A stretch of DNA of 18,193 bases from an uncultured Phascolarctobacterium sp. (lineage in GTDB: Bacteria > Bacillota > Negativicutes > Acidaminococcales > Acidaminococcaceae): NCBI GenBank assembly GCA_937901335.1, contig CALCHC010000017.1, positions 1 to 18,193 of the forward strand. The letters are read 5' to 3'. The notes beneath the pieces were generated by a model that saw nothing but the letters and a program-made list of their open reading frames with translations, was not told the DNA's origin and made no database searches. Positions 1 through 8,330 of the stretch are shown here, piece by piece (the first letter of the stretch is position 1; each line of letters starts with the position of its first letter). The position numbers were made by a program, and so were the translations under genes.

Positions 1-232
1 CCTCAAAATTTGTCCATAAAATAGGATACACTTCAAATTTCAATTTTTTTGTTTTATGGTGAAATTGAAACATTCCTAAGAGTGTACCTAAACTACCACC
101 TATAAAAGAGAATATAAAAAATGTCTTTTCAGAAATTCTATATTTATTCTTAATAGCTTTTCTTTTATCAATTGCGACAAGTATAAATGAAATGAAATTG
201 ATAATAACTAGATATAAAACTAGATATTTCAT
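1..232 (-). CDS. DUF1294 family small membrane protein (C-terminus cut by window edge)
   Basis: Read leftward from an ATG whose last bases form the TGA stop of the CYTH gene (ATGA overlap), so it is probably translationally coupled. The 77 visible codons have no stop. Residues 3-20 are a hydrophobic helix. They are followed by DKRKAIKNKYRISE and then a second hydrophobic stretch with IGGSLGTLLGMFQFHHKTKK. The DKR-A, RI-E, GG-G-LGM and HKT-K elements are the hallmark of DUF1294 proteins (usually about 85-115 residues, two or three membrane helices), whose function is unknown. Only the last helix should be missing. Codon use is very AT-rich, as in the CYTH gene and unlike the central genes, which suggests both share a foreign origin. 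Confidence 0.85.
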   Translation of the reverse strand, partial: MKYLVLYLVIINFISFILVAIDKRKAIKNKYRISEKTFFIFSFIGGSLGTLLGMFQFHHKTKKLKFEVYPILWTNFE

Positions 233-774
233 TTTGAATCTAATGTTCTTTTAATTTTACTTGCACAATTTTTAGTATAGACTAAACCAACTTGACTAAG
301 AATTTTATTAAACTCTGTAACTCCGTCATGATCACAAGTTTGTTCATATTCTATTTCATAATCAGTAATTTGATTGTATTCATTAATATCGAAGCATAAT
401 TCAGCTTTATCAGTTACAACTATCGCACGATAAGTTGTACATTCACCAAGTACAATAATATCTTGAGAAATATTTAATTCATCTAATACCTTGCGAACTT
501 CTGATTGATTGATAGCGTTTGAAGTATTTTCATTAACATAACATTCAAATTCTTCGTGACCACGAATTGTAGGAACTTTTAAAGTAATCATAAATTTGTT
601 GTCTTTTTCACGAATTCTCATTGCACAGTGTTTTTTTCTTAAATCATTGTTTGGAGTATCGTAATAAGTATTTGTTTGTTTGATAAATTGTTTGTTTAGA
701 TACAAATCTGATAATTTTTCAAAATTTTCTTTTGAAACTAATAATTTATATTCGATTTCTATATTATTAATCAT
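229..774 (-). CDS. CYTH domain protein (YjbK-like, triphosphate tunnel metalloenzyme fold)
   Basis: About 181 residues. The ExExK signature (EIEYK) lies next to the N-terminus, followed by basic strands (RIREK, then TLKVP), the acidic patch DYEIEYE and a C-terminal SKIKR element. This is the layout of CYTH proteins, which bind triphosphate-containing ligands in a charged tunnel with divalent metal. Firmicute YjbK-type members are proposed inorganic triphosphatases, but the substrate here cannot be read from sequence. I chose the inner ATG because AAGGTGAT stands just upstream and the ExExK motif then sits at the usual place. An upstream in-frame ATG at 813 would add 13 unconserved residues and cover the divergent promoter region. 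In Bacillus subtilis yjbK lies close to the NAD kinase gene, which fits the NAD-kinase-like head diverging from this gene. Confidence 0.85.
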   Translation of the reverse strand: MINNIEIEYKLLVSKENFEKLSDLYLNKQFIKQTNTYYDTPNNDLRKKHCAMRIREKDNKFMITLKVPTIRGHEEFECYVNENTSNAINQSEVRKVLDELNISQDIIVLGECTTYRAIVVTDKAELCFDINEYNQITDYEIEYEQTCDHDGVTEFNKILSQVGLVYTKNCASKIKRTLDSK

Positions 775-828
775 TTCATCACCTTCGGATTTATGATACA
801 ATAATGTAATCATAAAAGGAAGATTAAA
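775..828. promoter_or_regulatory. Divergent intergenic region with a weak rightward promoter
   Basis: Only 54 bases separate the two divergent start codons. Rightward, TACAAT at 797-802 matches a sigma-A -10 box, but the -35 position is poor. AAAGGAAGA lies just before the miaB-frame ATG as its ribosome binding site. Leftward, AAGGTGAT serves the CYTH gene. No clear leftward promoter was found. Confidence 0.35.
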
Positions 829-960
829 ATGAAAAAATTCGTTGTAGTTGCAAAAAAAGATGAATGCTCTTCATTAATAGAAAATAAGATAAAAGAGGAG
901 TTAATTAAAAATGGTTGGATAGAAACGAAAGTTAATCCTGAACTTGTAATTTGTGTTGCA
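829..960 (+). other. NAD kinase (nadK/ppnK)-like 5' fragment fused in frame to miaB
   Basis: The first 44 codons give MKKFVVVAKKDE, then a helix rich in K/E/I, then NGW and NPELVICVAG. Firmicute NAD kinases start the same way: a short beta strand, a K/D/E-rich helix and, near residue 35-45, NPE-[IL]-VI-x-VGG, which leads to the GGDGT catalytic motif. Here the GGDGT is replaced by GCMAQ of MiaB. Codon use matches the leftward CYTH gene. The switch lies between about 934 and 964. Identification rests on remembered family sequences, not an alignment. Confidence 0.65.
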
Positions 961-2058
961 GGTTGCATGGCACAAAAAGATGGTGACAAGCTCATTAAAA
1001 AGCATCCTCATGTAGATTTGCTTTTGGGCACTGCTTATGTAAATGATTTCAAACAAATTCTGTTGGACTATTTGGCAGAACGTGGTAATAAACGCAGAAC
1101 CAGAGTTTACGATGACTTGACCATTCACCAAAGTGAGTTCGAAGGCAAAATGGTACGCCAAAGCAAATTTGAAGCGTGGATTCCCATTATGTATGGTTGC
1201 AACAATTTCTGCACCTACTGCATCGTTCCTTACGTGCGTGGTCGTGAACGTAGCCGTAGCATGGAAAACATCGTTGCGGAAATCGAAGCAGCAGTGGCAG
1301 ATGGCTACAAGGAATTTACCTTGCTCGGTCAAAACGTAAACTCTTACGGTAAAGACTTTGGCGAGAAAGATGCTTTTGCTAAATTGCTCCGTCGTGTAAA
1401 TGAAATCCCCGGTGTTGACCGTATTCACTATATGACCAGTCACCCCAGAGATATGAGCGAAGAAGTTATTAAAGCAGTTGCTGAATGTGAACACATCTGC
1501 GAAAACTTCCACGTACCTTTCCAATCTGGCAGCACCGAGATTTTGCGTCGCATGAACCGTGGTTACAGCCGTGAAAAATATTTGGAGCTCATCGCCCTCA
1601 TTCGCAAGTATGTGCCTAACTGCACTATCACTACTGATATTATCGTAGGCTTCCCCGGTGAAACCGAAGAAGATTTTGAAGATACCCTTAACCTTGTAAA
1701 AGAAGTTGGCTTTGATGCTGCTTTCACCTTTATCTATTCCAAACGCAGTGGTACCCCTGCAGCGAAGATGGATAACCAAGTTCCTTTGGATGTGAAGAAA
1801 GCACGCCTTAATAGATTGATGGAAGCTCAAAACATCAACAGCTTGAAATGCAATGAAAAGCTTATTGGCGAAGTTGTTGAAGTTTTGGCAGAAGGCCCCA
1901 GCAAAAACAAAGATGTTTGGAATGGTAGAACCCGTACTGGCAAATTGGTATTGTGGCCCTTGGAAGGCAAAACCTACCAAGCAGGCGACAAAGTTTATGT
2001 GAAGATTGATACAGCGCAAACCTGGTTGTTGAAAGGCAAGGCGGTAGATAATGGCTAA
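829..2058 (+). CDS. miaB: MiaB tRNA methylthiotransferase with an abnormal (chimeric) N-terminus
   Basis: MiaB is a radical-SAM enzyme that adds a methylthio group to i6A37 of tRNA. It needs a SAM-binding cluster and an auxiliary cluster held by three cysteines of the UPF0004 domain. Seen here: C124-x3-C128-x2-C131, GQNVNSYG, TSHPRDM, HVPFQSGS, DIIVGFPGET and a C-terminal TRAM domain (about 345-406), all typical. The UPF0004 domain is broken. Only its last cysteine remains (C46 in AGCMAQ), at residue 46 instead of about 80, and the usual YGCQMN and NTC motifs are absent. The first ~44 residues resemble an NAD kinase start instead. Codons 1-44 contain three ATA and two TTA; the remaining 365 codons contain none. 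The product should be inactive as a methylthiotransferase. Downstream it overlaps mutS by 8 bases. Confidence 0.9.
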   Translation: MKKFVVVAKKDECSSLIENKIKEELIKNGWIETKVNPELVICVAGCMAQKDGDKLIKKHPHVDLLLGTAYVNDFKQILLDYLAERGNKRRTRVYDDLTIHQSEFEGKMVRQSKFEAWIPIMYGCNNFCTYCIVPYVRGRERSRSMENIVAEIEAAVADGYKEFTLLGQNVNSYGKDFGEKDAFAKLLRRVNEIPGVDRIHYMTSHPRDMSEEVIKAVAECEHICENFHVPFQSGSTEILRRMNRGYSREKYLELIALIRKYVPNCTITTDIIVGFPGETEEDFEDTLNLVKEVGFDAAFTFIYSKRSGTPAAKMDNQVPLDVKKARLNRLMEAQNINSLKCNEKLIGEVVEVLAEGPSKNKDVWNGRTRTGKLVLWPLEGKTYQAGDKVYVKIDTAQTWLLKGKAVDNG

Positions 2059-4621
2059 TTACACCCCCATGGTGCAACAGTATTTAGATGTTAAAAACCA
2101 ACATCCCAATGAATTACTGTTCTTCCGTTTGGGCGATTTTTACGAAATGTTTTTTGAGGATGCAATCACTGCGTCCCGCGAACTGAATATTACTTTGACT
2201 AAGCGCCAAGAAAATATGCCTATGTGCGGTGTGCCGTACCATTCTGTAGATGGTTACATTGCTAAGCTGGTGAAGAAGGGTTATCGCATTGCTATTTGTG
2301 AGCAAGTGCAAGACCCGAAGGAAGCTAAAGGCATTGTGGAACGTAAGGTTATTAAAATTATCACTCCTGGTACTGCTATGAACGAGCAGCTTTTGGAAGA
2401 TAAGCATAACCGTTTCTTAGTGTTCCTTGCTGAAAAAGATAACAGCCTGTGCCTTGTGGCAGCAGATGTTTCTACCGGTGAATGTCAATGGGTAGTTGCT
2501 GATGGGGCAGAGCGTATGCTGAATATTGCTGAACAGCTTTTCAGAATGCAACCTGCGGAAATCGTAGCTACTGATGGCATTGCTCAGTGGGATAAACTTA
2601 GTGAATGGGTTAATAGCAAATTGCCTGAATGTGCTGTAAGCATTTATAAAGGTTATGAAGTAGAAGAAAGCTATTTTGGCAAACATTTTGCTAAGGTAGA
2701 AGTTCCTGCCTTCGTCGAAGAAACCGTTGAGTATTTACTGCGTTATCTCCACGCAACTGTTATGGCAGATTTAAGTCATATCAATCGCTTGAACGAAATT
2801 GTCATTGAAAGCTTTATGAACCTTGATGCTACTGCCATCCGTAATTTGGAATTGGTACGCAATATGCGTGATGGTTCCAAGCGTGGTACTTTGCTTGACG
2901 TCTTAGATTTTACCAATACTTCTATGGGCGCACGCAAGCTGCGTAGCTGGATTGAATGTCCGCTCCTTGATTTGGGCAAGATTTACGAACGCCAAGATGC
3001 GGTAGCGGAACTTTTAGATAATAGCACTTTGCGCGAGGCGGTAGTGGAGCGTTTGAAAGCTATCTACGATTTGGAACGCATTGTTTCCAGATTGGAAGTA
3101 GGTAGTGCCAACGCACGCGACCTTGTTTCTTTGCGCACTTCTTTGGCAGTTTTGCCGGAAGTTAAAGCAGTTCTTGCTAATTGTAAGAGCCGTAAGCTTC
3201 AAAGAATTTATAATAACCTCCACGTTCACGAAGATATTTACGCTGCACTTGAAGCTGCAATCGTAGACGAACCGCCTTTCTCCGTTCGTGAAGGTGGCAT
3301 GATTAGAAGCGGTTACAACGCAGAGCTTGACGAACTGCATATGATTGCTAAAGACAACAAGTCTTGGATGCAAAACTTCGAAATGAAGATTAAAGAAGAA
3401 ACTGGCATCAAGACCATGAAGGTTGGCTTCAATAAAGTTTTTGGCTACTACATCGAAGTTAGCAAAGGTCAAAGCGAAAACGTACCTGACTACTTCGTCC
3501 GCAAGCAAACCCTTGTCAATGCAGAGCGTTACATCGTTCCTGAACTGAAGGACTTTGAAAATAAAATTCTTGGTGCGAAAGAAAAGATTGAGCAATTGGA
3601 ATACTATCTCTTTAGCCAATTGCGTGAGATGATTCGCTCCAAGATTAGTGAAATTCAAGAAACTGCACGTGCTTTGGCAACTGTGGACGTTCTCGTTTCC
3701 TTTGCCGTAAGTGCGTATAAATACAACTACATCCGCCCCGAACTGAATAACGGCGGCGAAATTAAGATTACCGATGGTCGTCATCCTGTTGTGGAACGCT
3801 TGCTGGAAAAAGAAATCTTCGTTCCCAATAACGTGAACCTCAATAGTAGCGATGAAAGTATGATTGTTATTACCGGTCCTAATATGGCTGGTAAATCTAC
3901 TTATATGCGTCAAGTTGCACTTTTGGTATTGATGACTCAAATGGGTAGCTTTATTCCTGCTCGTCAGGCAAGTGTTTGCCCTGTTGATAAAATCTTTACC
4001 CGCGTTGGTGCAAGTGATGACCTTGCTACCGGACAAAGTACTTTTATGGTAGAGATGAACGAAGTGGCGCAAATCCTGCGTTACGCTACCAAAGACAGTT
4101 TGATTATTCTTGACGAAGTTGGTCGCGGTACCAGTACCTTTGACGGTATGAGTATCGCTAAAGCCGTTATGGAATACATTCACGGAAAGATTAAGGCGAA
4201 GACTTTGTTTGCAACTCATTATCATCAATTGATTGCGTTGGAAAGTGAGTTGCCCGGCGTGAAAAACTATTCTGTAGCAGTTAAAGAACGCGGTAATGAT
4301 ATTGTGTTCCTGCGTCGTATTATCGCAGGTGGTACAGATAGAAGCTATGGTGTACACGTAGCACGCTTGGCTGGCTTGCCCAAGAAAGTTTTGGACAGAG
4401 CAAATGAAATTTTGCAAGAGTACGACCGTTGCGAAAGTGGTATTCGTCCTGTAGCGCAAGCTCAAAAAGCAGCAGAAGAACCGCAAATGATGGGTAGCTT
4501 GTTTAGCAGCGGTTTAGCAGACCAAATTTTGGCTATTGATGTTATGAGCATGACTCCCATCGAAGCAATGAACGCTTTGTATAAATTACAGGAAGAAGCA
4601 AGGAAGGAGAGCGGTAGATAA
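2051..4621 (+). CDS. mutS: DNA mismatch repair protein MutS
   Basis: MutS recognises base mismatches and small loops and passes the signal to MutL through ATP-driven clamp formation. At 856 residues it has the usual length. Visible are the mismatch-wedge motif F30-Y31-E32 in the N-terminal domain, the connector and lever/clamp domains, the Walker A loop GPNMAGKST (609-617), Walker B with D688-E689 followed by VGRGTSTFDG, and the catalytic-region H723 in FATHYHQL. The C-terminal helix-turn-helix segment has MSMTPIEAMN. A QMMGSLF segment near residue 815 sits where some bacterial MutS proteins carry a clamp-binding motif, but the match is loose. The start codon lies inside the last codons of miaB. 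The stop shares one base with the mutL start (TAATG), so the two are almost certainly co-translated. Confidence 0.98.
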   Translation: MANYTPMVQQYLDVKNQHPNELLFFRLGDFYEMFFEDAITASRELNITLTKRQENMPMCGVPYHSVDGYIAKLVKKGYRIAICEQVQDPKEAKGIVERKVIKIITPGTAMNEQLLEDKHNRFLVFLAEKDNSLCLVAADVSTGECQWVVADGAERMLNIAEQLFRMQPAEIVATDGIAQWDKLSEWVNSKLPECAVSIYKGYEVEESYFGKHFAKVEVPAFVEETVEYLLRYLHATVMADLSHINRLNEIVIESFMNLDATAIRNLELVRNMRDGSKRGTLLDVLDFTNTSMGARKLRSWIECPLLDLGKIYERQDAVAELLDNSTLREAVVERLKAIYDLERIVSRLEVGSANARDLVSLRTSLAVLPEVKAVLANCKSRKLQRIYNNLHVHEDIYAALEAAIVDEPPFSVREGGMIRSGYNAELDELHMIAKDNKSWMQNFEMKIKEETGIKTMKVGFNKVFGYYIEVSKGQSENVPDYFVRKQTLVNAERYIVPELKDFENKILGAKEKIEQLEYYLFSQLREMIRSKISEIQETARALATVDVLVSFAVSAYKYNYIRPELNNGGEIKITDGRHPVVERLLEKEIFVPNNVNLNSSDESMIVITGPNMAGKSTYMRQVALLVLMTQMGSFIPARQASVCPVDKIFTRVGASDDLATGQSTFMVEMNEVAQILRYATKDSLIILDEVGRGTSTFDGMSIAKAVMEYIHGKIKAKTLFATHYHQLIALESELPGVKNYSVAVKERGNDIVFLRRIIAGGTDRSYGVHVARLAGLPKKVLDRANEILQEYDRCESGIRPVAQAQKAAEEPQMMGSLFSSGLADQILAIDVMSMTPIEAMNALYKLQEEARKESGR

Positions 4622-6585
4622 TGGAAATTAAAAACGTACAGGTTTTAGACACCAATACCGCCAACCAGATTGCTGCAGGCGAAGTTGTCGAAAAGCCTGC
4701 TTCCGTAGTAAAAGAATTAGTAGAAAATGCACTTGATGCAGGTTCTGATAAAATTGAAGTAACCATTTTTGCAGGTGGTACTGAATATATCCGTGTTGTA
4801 GATAATGGTAGCGGTATGAGCGAAGAAAATGCTAAATTGGCAGTACTGCGCCATGCTACCAGTAAGATTGTCAGCGCAGATGACCTTATGACTTTGAACA
4901 CCCTGGGCTTCCGTGGTGAAGCTTTGCCCAGTATTGCGTCTGTTTCCAATTTTACTTTGCTCACTCGTCCTGAAAGTGAAGAGTTTGCAACTTCCATCCG
5001 CATTGATGGTGGCGAGAATATGGAATGCAGTAGCGCTGGTGGCAATGCAGGTACTACTGTTATTGTAGAAAACCTTTTCTTCAATGTGCCTGCTCGTCGT
5101 AAATTTTTGAAGACTACCGGTACTGAAGGTCGTTATATTAGTGAACTTTTAACTAAGCTTGCACTTTCCAGACCTGATGTGCGTTTTAAACTTACTCATA
5201 ATGATAAAGAAGTATTGAGTACTCCTGGAGATGGGGACTTAACTTCCACTATTCGTTCTTTGTATGGCAAGAACGTTTCCGAAGAGCTTTTGACTGTTGA
5301 TTTTAAGGATGAAAAAATTAAAATTGATGGTTACATTGGCAAACCTACCTTGCTGAAAGGTACTCGTCAATGGCAAACCTTATTTGTTAATGGTCGTATG
5401 ATTGGTAATAAGATGTTGGCAAAAGCTATTGACCACGCTTACCAATCCCAAATTCCTAAGAGTGGTTTCCCCTTTGTGGTGCTCAATATCACAGTGGACA
5501 CTGCTTCCATCGACGTTAACGTGCATCCGCAAAAGAGTGAGATTAAATTCAGTGACGAAAGCACAGTTTATAAGGCAATGTACAAGGCTCTGACAGATGC
5601 TTTGACCAAGCCCATGAGTGCTCACAAAACTGAAGTAACTTTGCTGGACGATTCTGAATTGAACGTGTTTGTTCCGGAGCAAAAGGCTACTCCTGCTTTC
5701 GAAGCGAAGCCTGCTACAAAATATGAACCGCCCAAACCGCAAGTTTTTGAACCTATTTTCAAAAGTGATGCGGGAATGGGAGATATCTTTAAAACTCCGG
5801 AAAAGCCTGTGCAAAATGAAGAGCAACCTTCTCAAGTGAAGTATCCTTCTTCTGAAAGAGGCAATGTTTTCAAACACAAGGATTACACTTATCAAGCAGT
5901 GCAAGAGCCTGTGTTTACTATTAACGAAGCACGCGAAGAGTTCGCTAAAAACGAACCATTGGCGACTGCTCCTGTAGAAGCAATTGCTTTCACTGATACT
6001 GATAGCGGTATTGATACTATTTGGCCCATCGGTCAAGTGGATAAAACCTTTATCATTGCTCAATCTGAAGATGCTTTGTATTTGATTGATCAACACGCTG
6101 CTCACGAACGTATTTTGTTTGATAAGCTTGTTGCTGCTAAAGGTGATATTCCTGCGCAACAATTGTTGATGCCTATTTATGTGGATATGCAAGCTCAAGA
6201 TATTGCTCTGATTGAAGAACATCACGATGAGTTCTTGCGTTTAGGCGTGGATATCGCTCCTGCTGGTGAAGAAATGCTGAGAATCTCCTGCTTGCCCACT
6301 GATATTAAGGCAGATGATGCAGAAGAATTCATTTTGGAAATCAGTAAGATGTTACGCGAAATGCGTACCATCAATCCTGCGGACTTGCGCCACGAAGTAT
6401 TACACATGACTGCGTGCAAGGCTGCTATTAAAGCTGGTCAGCTTCTTAATATGCGTCAAATGCGTCAACTTATTATTGACCTGTGCAATACAGAACATCC
6501 CTTTACCTGTCCTCATGGTCGTCCTTGTATGATTGAAATTACTACGGACGAACTTTATAAAATGTTCAAAAGGACTGGTTTTTAA
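4621..6585 (+). CDS. mutL: DNA mismatch repair protein MutL (endonuclease-type)
   Basis: MutL is the ATP-dependent mediator of mismatch repair; in bacteria lacking MutH it also nicks the daughter strand. The N-terminal GHKL ATPase is complete: E32 and N36 in KELVENALDAG, DNGSGM (61-66), TSKI (80-83) and GFRGEAL (96-102). A low-complexity, P/E/K-rich linker spans roughly residues 345-460. The C-terminal dimerisation/endonuclease domain has DQHAAHE (490-496), ACKAAIKAG and the metal-site motif CPHGRP (630-635). The classic endonuclease motif is DQHA-x2-E-x4-E; here the last acidic position is D501 rather than E. The length of 654 is usual. It starts on the last base of the mutS stop. Confidence 0.98.
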   Translation: MEIKNVQVLDTNTANQIAAGEVVEKPASVVKELVENALDAGSDKIEVTIFAGGTEYIRVVDNGSGMSEENAKLAVLRHATSKIVSADDLMTLNTLGFRGEALPSIASVSNFTLLTRPESEEFATSIRIDGGENMECSSAGGNAGTTVIVENLFFNVPARRKFLKTTGTEGRYISELLTKLALSRPDVRFKLTHNDKEVLSTPGDGDLTSTIRSLYGKNVSEELLTVDFKDEKIKIDGYIGKPTLLKGTRQWQTLFVNGRMIGNKMLAKAIDHAYQSQIPKSGFPFVVLNITVDTASIDVNVHPQKSEIKFSDESTVYKAMYKALTDALTKPMSAHKTEVTLLDDSELNVFVPEQKATPAFEAKPATKYEPPKPQVFEPIFKSDAGMGDIFKTPEKPVQNEEQPSQVKYPSSERGNVFKHKDYTYQAVQEPVFTINEAREEFAKNEPLATAPVEAIAFTDTDSGIDTIWPIGQVDKTFIIAQSEDALYLIDQHAAHERILFDKLVAAKGDIPAQQLLMPIYVDMQAQDIALIEEHHDEFLRLGVDIAPAGEEMLRISCLPTDIKADDAEEFILEISKMLREMRTINPADLRHEVLHMTACKAAIKAGQLLNMRQMRQLIIDLCNTEHPFTCPHGRPCMIEITTDELYKMFKRTGF

Positions 6586-6586
6586 T

Positions 6587-7363
6587 ATGCGCTTTGCTGT
6601 AACTGTAGGGCGTAAAGGCAGCGCTGATTTGCTGACCGCTGCTAAAGAATGGGCTGAACACTTTGGCGTGACCTTTATTGAGCGTCCGTCCAAAGGTAGT
6701 TTGGAAGAATTACGTCAGCAATATGAATTAGATGCAATTTTAGTTGCCACTGCAGATGGCCCCCAGATATATAATAATGAAGGAACTTTCTTCTACCATC
6801 CGGGAATGGCTGTACTGCGTTTGCAACGTTTAAAAAATAATGAGCACGATCATTTCGCTAAAGCCTTGGAGCTTGGCGAAGGGATGCGTGTTTTAGACGG
6901 AACTTTAGGCTTGGCAGGTGACGCTGCCATTGCCAGTTACCTTGTAGGTGAAAAAGGTAAGGTTGTTGGGGTAGAAGCTTCTATTTTATTGCACTTTGTT
7001 GTAGAAAATGGCTTACGTGCTTACGAAGCAGAAGATCCTGATTTGACCGAAGCATTGCTTCGCATTACCACAGTGCAAGCTACTGCGGAAGAGTATTTGG
7101 AAACTTGTGAAGCAGATGCTTTTGACGTAGTGTATTTTGACCCAATGTTTCGTTATCCGGTGCAAGGTTCTTCTGCCATGGAACCCTTACGCCCCGTTGC
7201 CTACGAACATCCTTTAAATCAAAGGACTATTGAGTTGGCACTGAAGGCTGCACCCAAAATTGTCATTAAAGAGCGCAGTGAAAAAATTCTGCGTGAATAT
7301 GGTTGCACAGAAATTTTAGGCGGAAGATATAGCCGCATTAAGTTTGGAATTATCAGGAGGTAA
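6587..7363 (+). CDS. Class I SAM-dependent methyltransferase, RsmJ-like family
   Basis: 258 residues. A small N-terminal domain (FAVTVGRK, then LDAILVATADGP and FFYHPGMAVLRLQRL) precedes a Rossmann methyltransferase core. The core has motif I VLDGTLGLAGDA (102-113), an acidic strand end VGVE (127-130) and the catalytic-type DPMF at 175-178. This arrangement matches the RsmJ-related family, where E. coli RsmJ methylates a guanine of 16S rRNA. The exact substrate of the Firmicute branch is not shown by sequence. An upstream in-frame ATG at 6533 lies deep in mutL; the ATG one base after the mutL stop region fits the protein family start better, although its AAAGGA ribosome site is rather distant. 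It lies between mutL and miaA, so it is part of the same transcription unit. Confidence 0.85.
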   Translation: MRFAVTVGRKGSADLLTAAKEWAEHFGVTFIERPSKGSLEELRQQYELDAILVATADGPQIYNNEGTFFYHPGMAVLRLQRLKNNEHDHFAKALELGEGMRVLDGTLGLAGDAAIASYLVGEKGKVVGVEASILLHFVVENGLRAYEAEDPDLTEALLRITTVQATAEEYLETCEADAFDVVYFDPMFRYPVQGSSAMEPLRPVAYEHPLNQRTIELALKAAPKIVIKERSEKILREYGCTEILGGRYSRIKFGIIRR

Positions 7364-7366
7364 GCA

Positions 7367-8296
7367 ATGAAGGAAAGAGTTGCGGTTATTTTAGGACCTA
7401 CGGCAACAGGAAAAAGTCATTGTGCTATTGAGCTGGCTAAACGCTTGAATGGCGAAATTATTTCCGGTGATTCTATGTACGTATATAAAGGTATGGATAT
7501 TGGCACCGCCAAACCTACTGAAGAAGAGCTTGCTTCTGCTCCTCATCACCTTGTAGATATTTTGCCTGCTGATGCAAAATTTGACGTGGTGGATTTCAAA
7601 GAACGAGCAGAACAACTGATTAAAGAGATTAATGCTCGTGGTAAGTTGCCCATCATCGCAGGTGGTACTGGTCTTTACATTAAAGCGCTCCTTGAAGATT
7701 ACGCTTTTAATAATGTGGATGCAGACGAAAGCTTGCGTAATGAGCTGGAGCAATTTGCTTTGGAAAATGGCAAGGAAGCACTCCACGCTCGTTTGGCTGA
7801 GCTGGATCCGGAAGTTGCTCAACGCCTGCACTTTAACGATACTCGTCGCGTGATTCGAGCAATTGAAGCTGCCATGAAAGGTGAAGAAGTGAACCAACAC
7901 GGTGCAGAAGAATTACCTTTCGATATGGTTGTTTTTGGCTTGAATATGCCGCGTGAAATTTTGTACGAGCGTATTAATAGACGCGTTGATATTATGCTTG
8001 AACAAGGTTTAGAAGCAGAAGTACGTCGTTTGCTTGACGAAGGCGTGCCCACTGATTGCCAATCCATGAAGAGCATAGGTTACCGCCAAATGCTGTGGTA
8101 CATTGTTGATGGCATGGATTACGATTTTGCCGTAGATAAATTAAAACAGGCGACACGTAATTTTGCCAAACGCCAAGTTACTTTTTTCAAGGGAATGCCT
8201 TACATTGAATGGTTTGAATTGGACGCTGCTCCCGATTATGAAAATGTCGTGAACAGTATGGAGCAAAGACTTGTAGAAAAATTTAAACTGGTATAG
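7367..8296 (+). CDS. miaA: tRNA dimethylallyltransferase MiaA
   Basis: MiaA transfers dimethylallyl from DMAPP to A37 of tRNAs reading UNN codons, making i6A, the substrate of MiaB. The 309-residue protein shows the P-loop GPTATGKS (10-17), the ISGDSMYVYKGMDIGTAKP segment with catalytic D35, PHHLVDI, and GGTGLYIK near residue 99 for DMAPP binding. An anticodon-loop-binding insert follows, then the conserved QSMKSIGYRQM and the C-terminal RNFAKRQVTFFK. A strong CAGGAGG ribosome site overlaps the end of the preceding methyltransferase gene. The usual miaA-hfq order follows. With MiaB probably damaged, this cell (if the junction is real) might stop at i6A. Confidence 0.98.
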   Translation: MKERVAVILGPTATGKSHCAIELAKRLNGEIISGDSMYVYKGMDIGTAKPTEEELASAPHHLVDILPADAKFDVVDFKERAEQLIKEINARGKLPIIAGGTGLYIKALLEDYAFNNVDADESLRNELEQFALENGKEALHARLAELDPEVAQRLHFNDTRRVIRAIEAAMKGEEVNQHGAEELPFDMVVFGLNMPREILYERINRRVDIMLEQGLEAEVRRLLDEGVPTDCQSMKSIGYRQMLWYIVDGMDYDFAVDKLKQATRNFAKRQVTFFKGMPYIEWFELDAAPDYENVVNSMEQRLVEKFKLV

Positions 8297-8299
8297 AAT
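8271..8299 (+). promoter_or_regulatory. Possible hfq promoter inside the end of miaA
   Basis: TTGTAG (8271-8276), a 17-base spacer and TAGAAT (8294-8299). The -10 box matches sigma-A consensus at five of six bases, while the -35 keeps only TTG. It would start a transcript about 25 bases before the hfq ATG, allowing hfq expression apart from the mutSL-miaA unit. Confidence 0.4.
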
Positions 8300-8330
8300 T
8301 ATATGTAGAAAATGTTTTGGAGGGGTTCCA

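Noticed and set aside
775..813. Longer CYTH start at the ATG at 813
   Set aside because: It adds residues without family similarity and overlaps the intergenic control region, while the inner ATG has a good AAGGTGAT site.
901..2019. A 372-codon minus-strand frame opposite miaB
   Set aside because: The same antisense shadow effect; no domain and no conserved motif. Its end near the chimeric junction reflects the codon switch, where TTA codons in the foreign part create stops on the other strand.
3014..4486. A 490-codon open frame on the minus strand inside mutS
   Set aside because: Antisense shadow of a strongly supported gene. The translation is rich in F, H, N, C and T with no recognisable domain, and no ribosome site was seen. 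The host's codon preference (few TTA/CTA/TCA codons) leaves the opposite strand short of stops.
5380..6225. A 281-codon minus-strand frame opposite mutL
   Set aside because: Low-complexity translation opposite a well-supported gene; no start signal.
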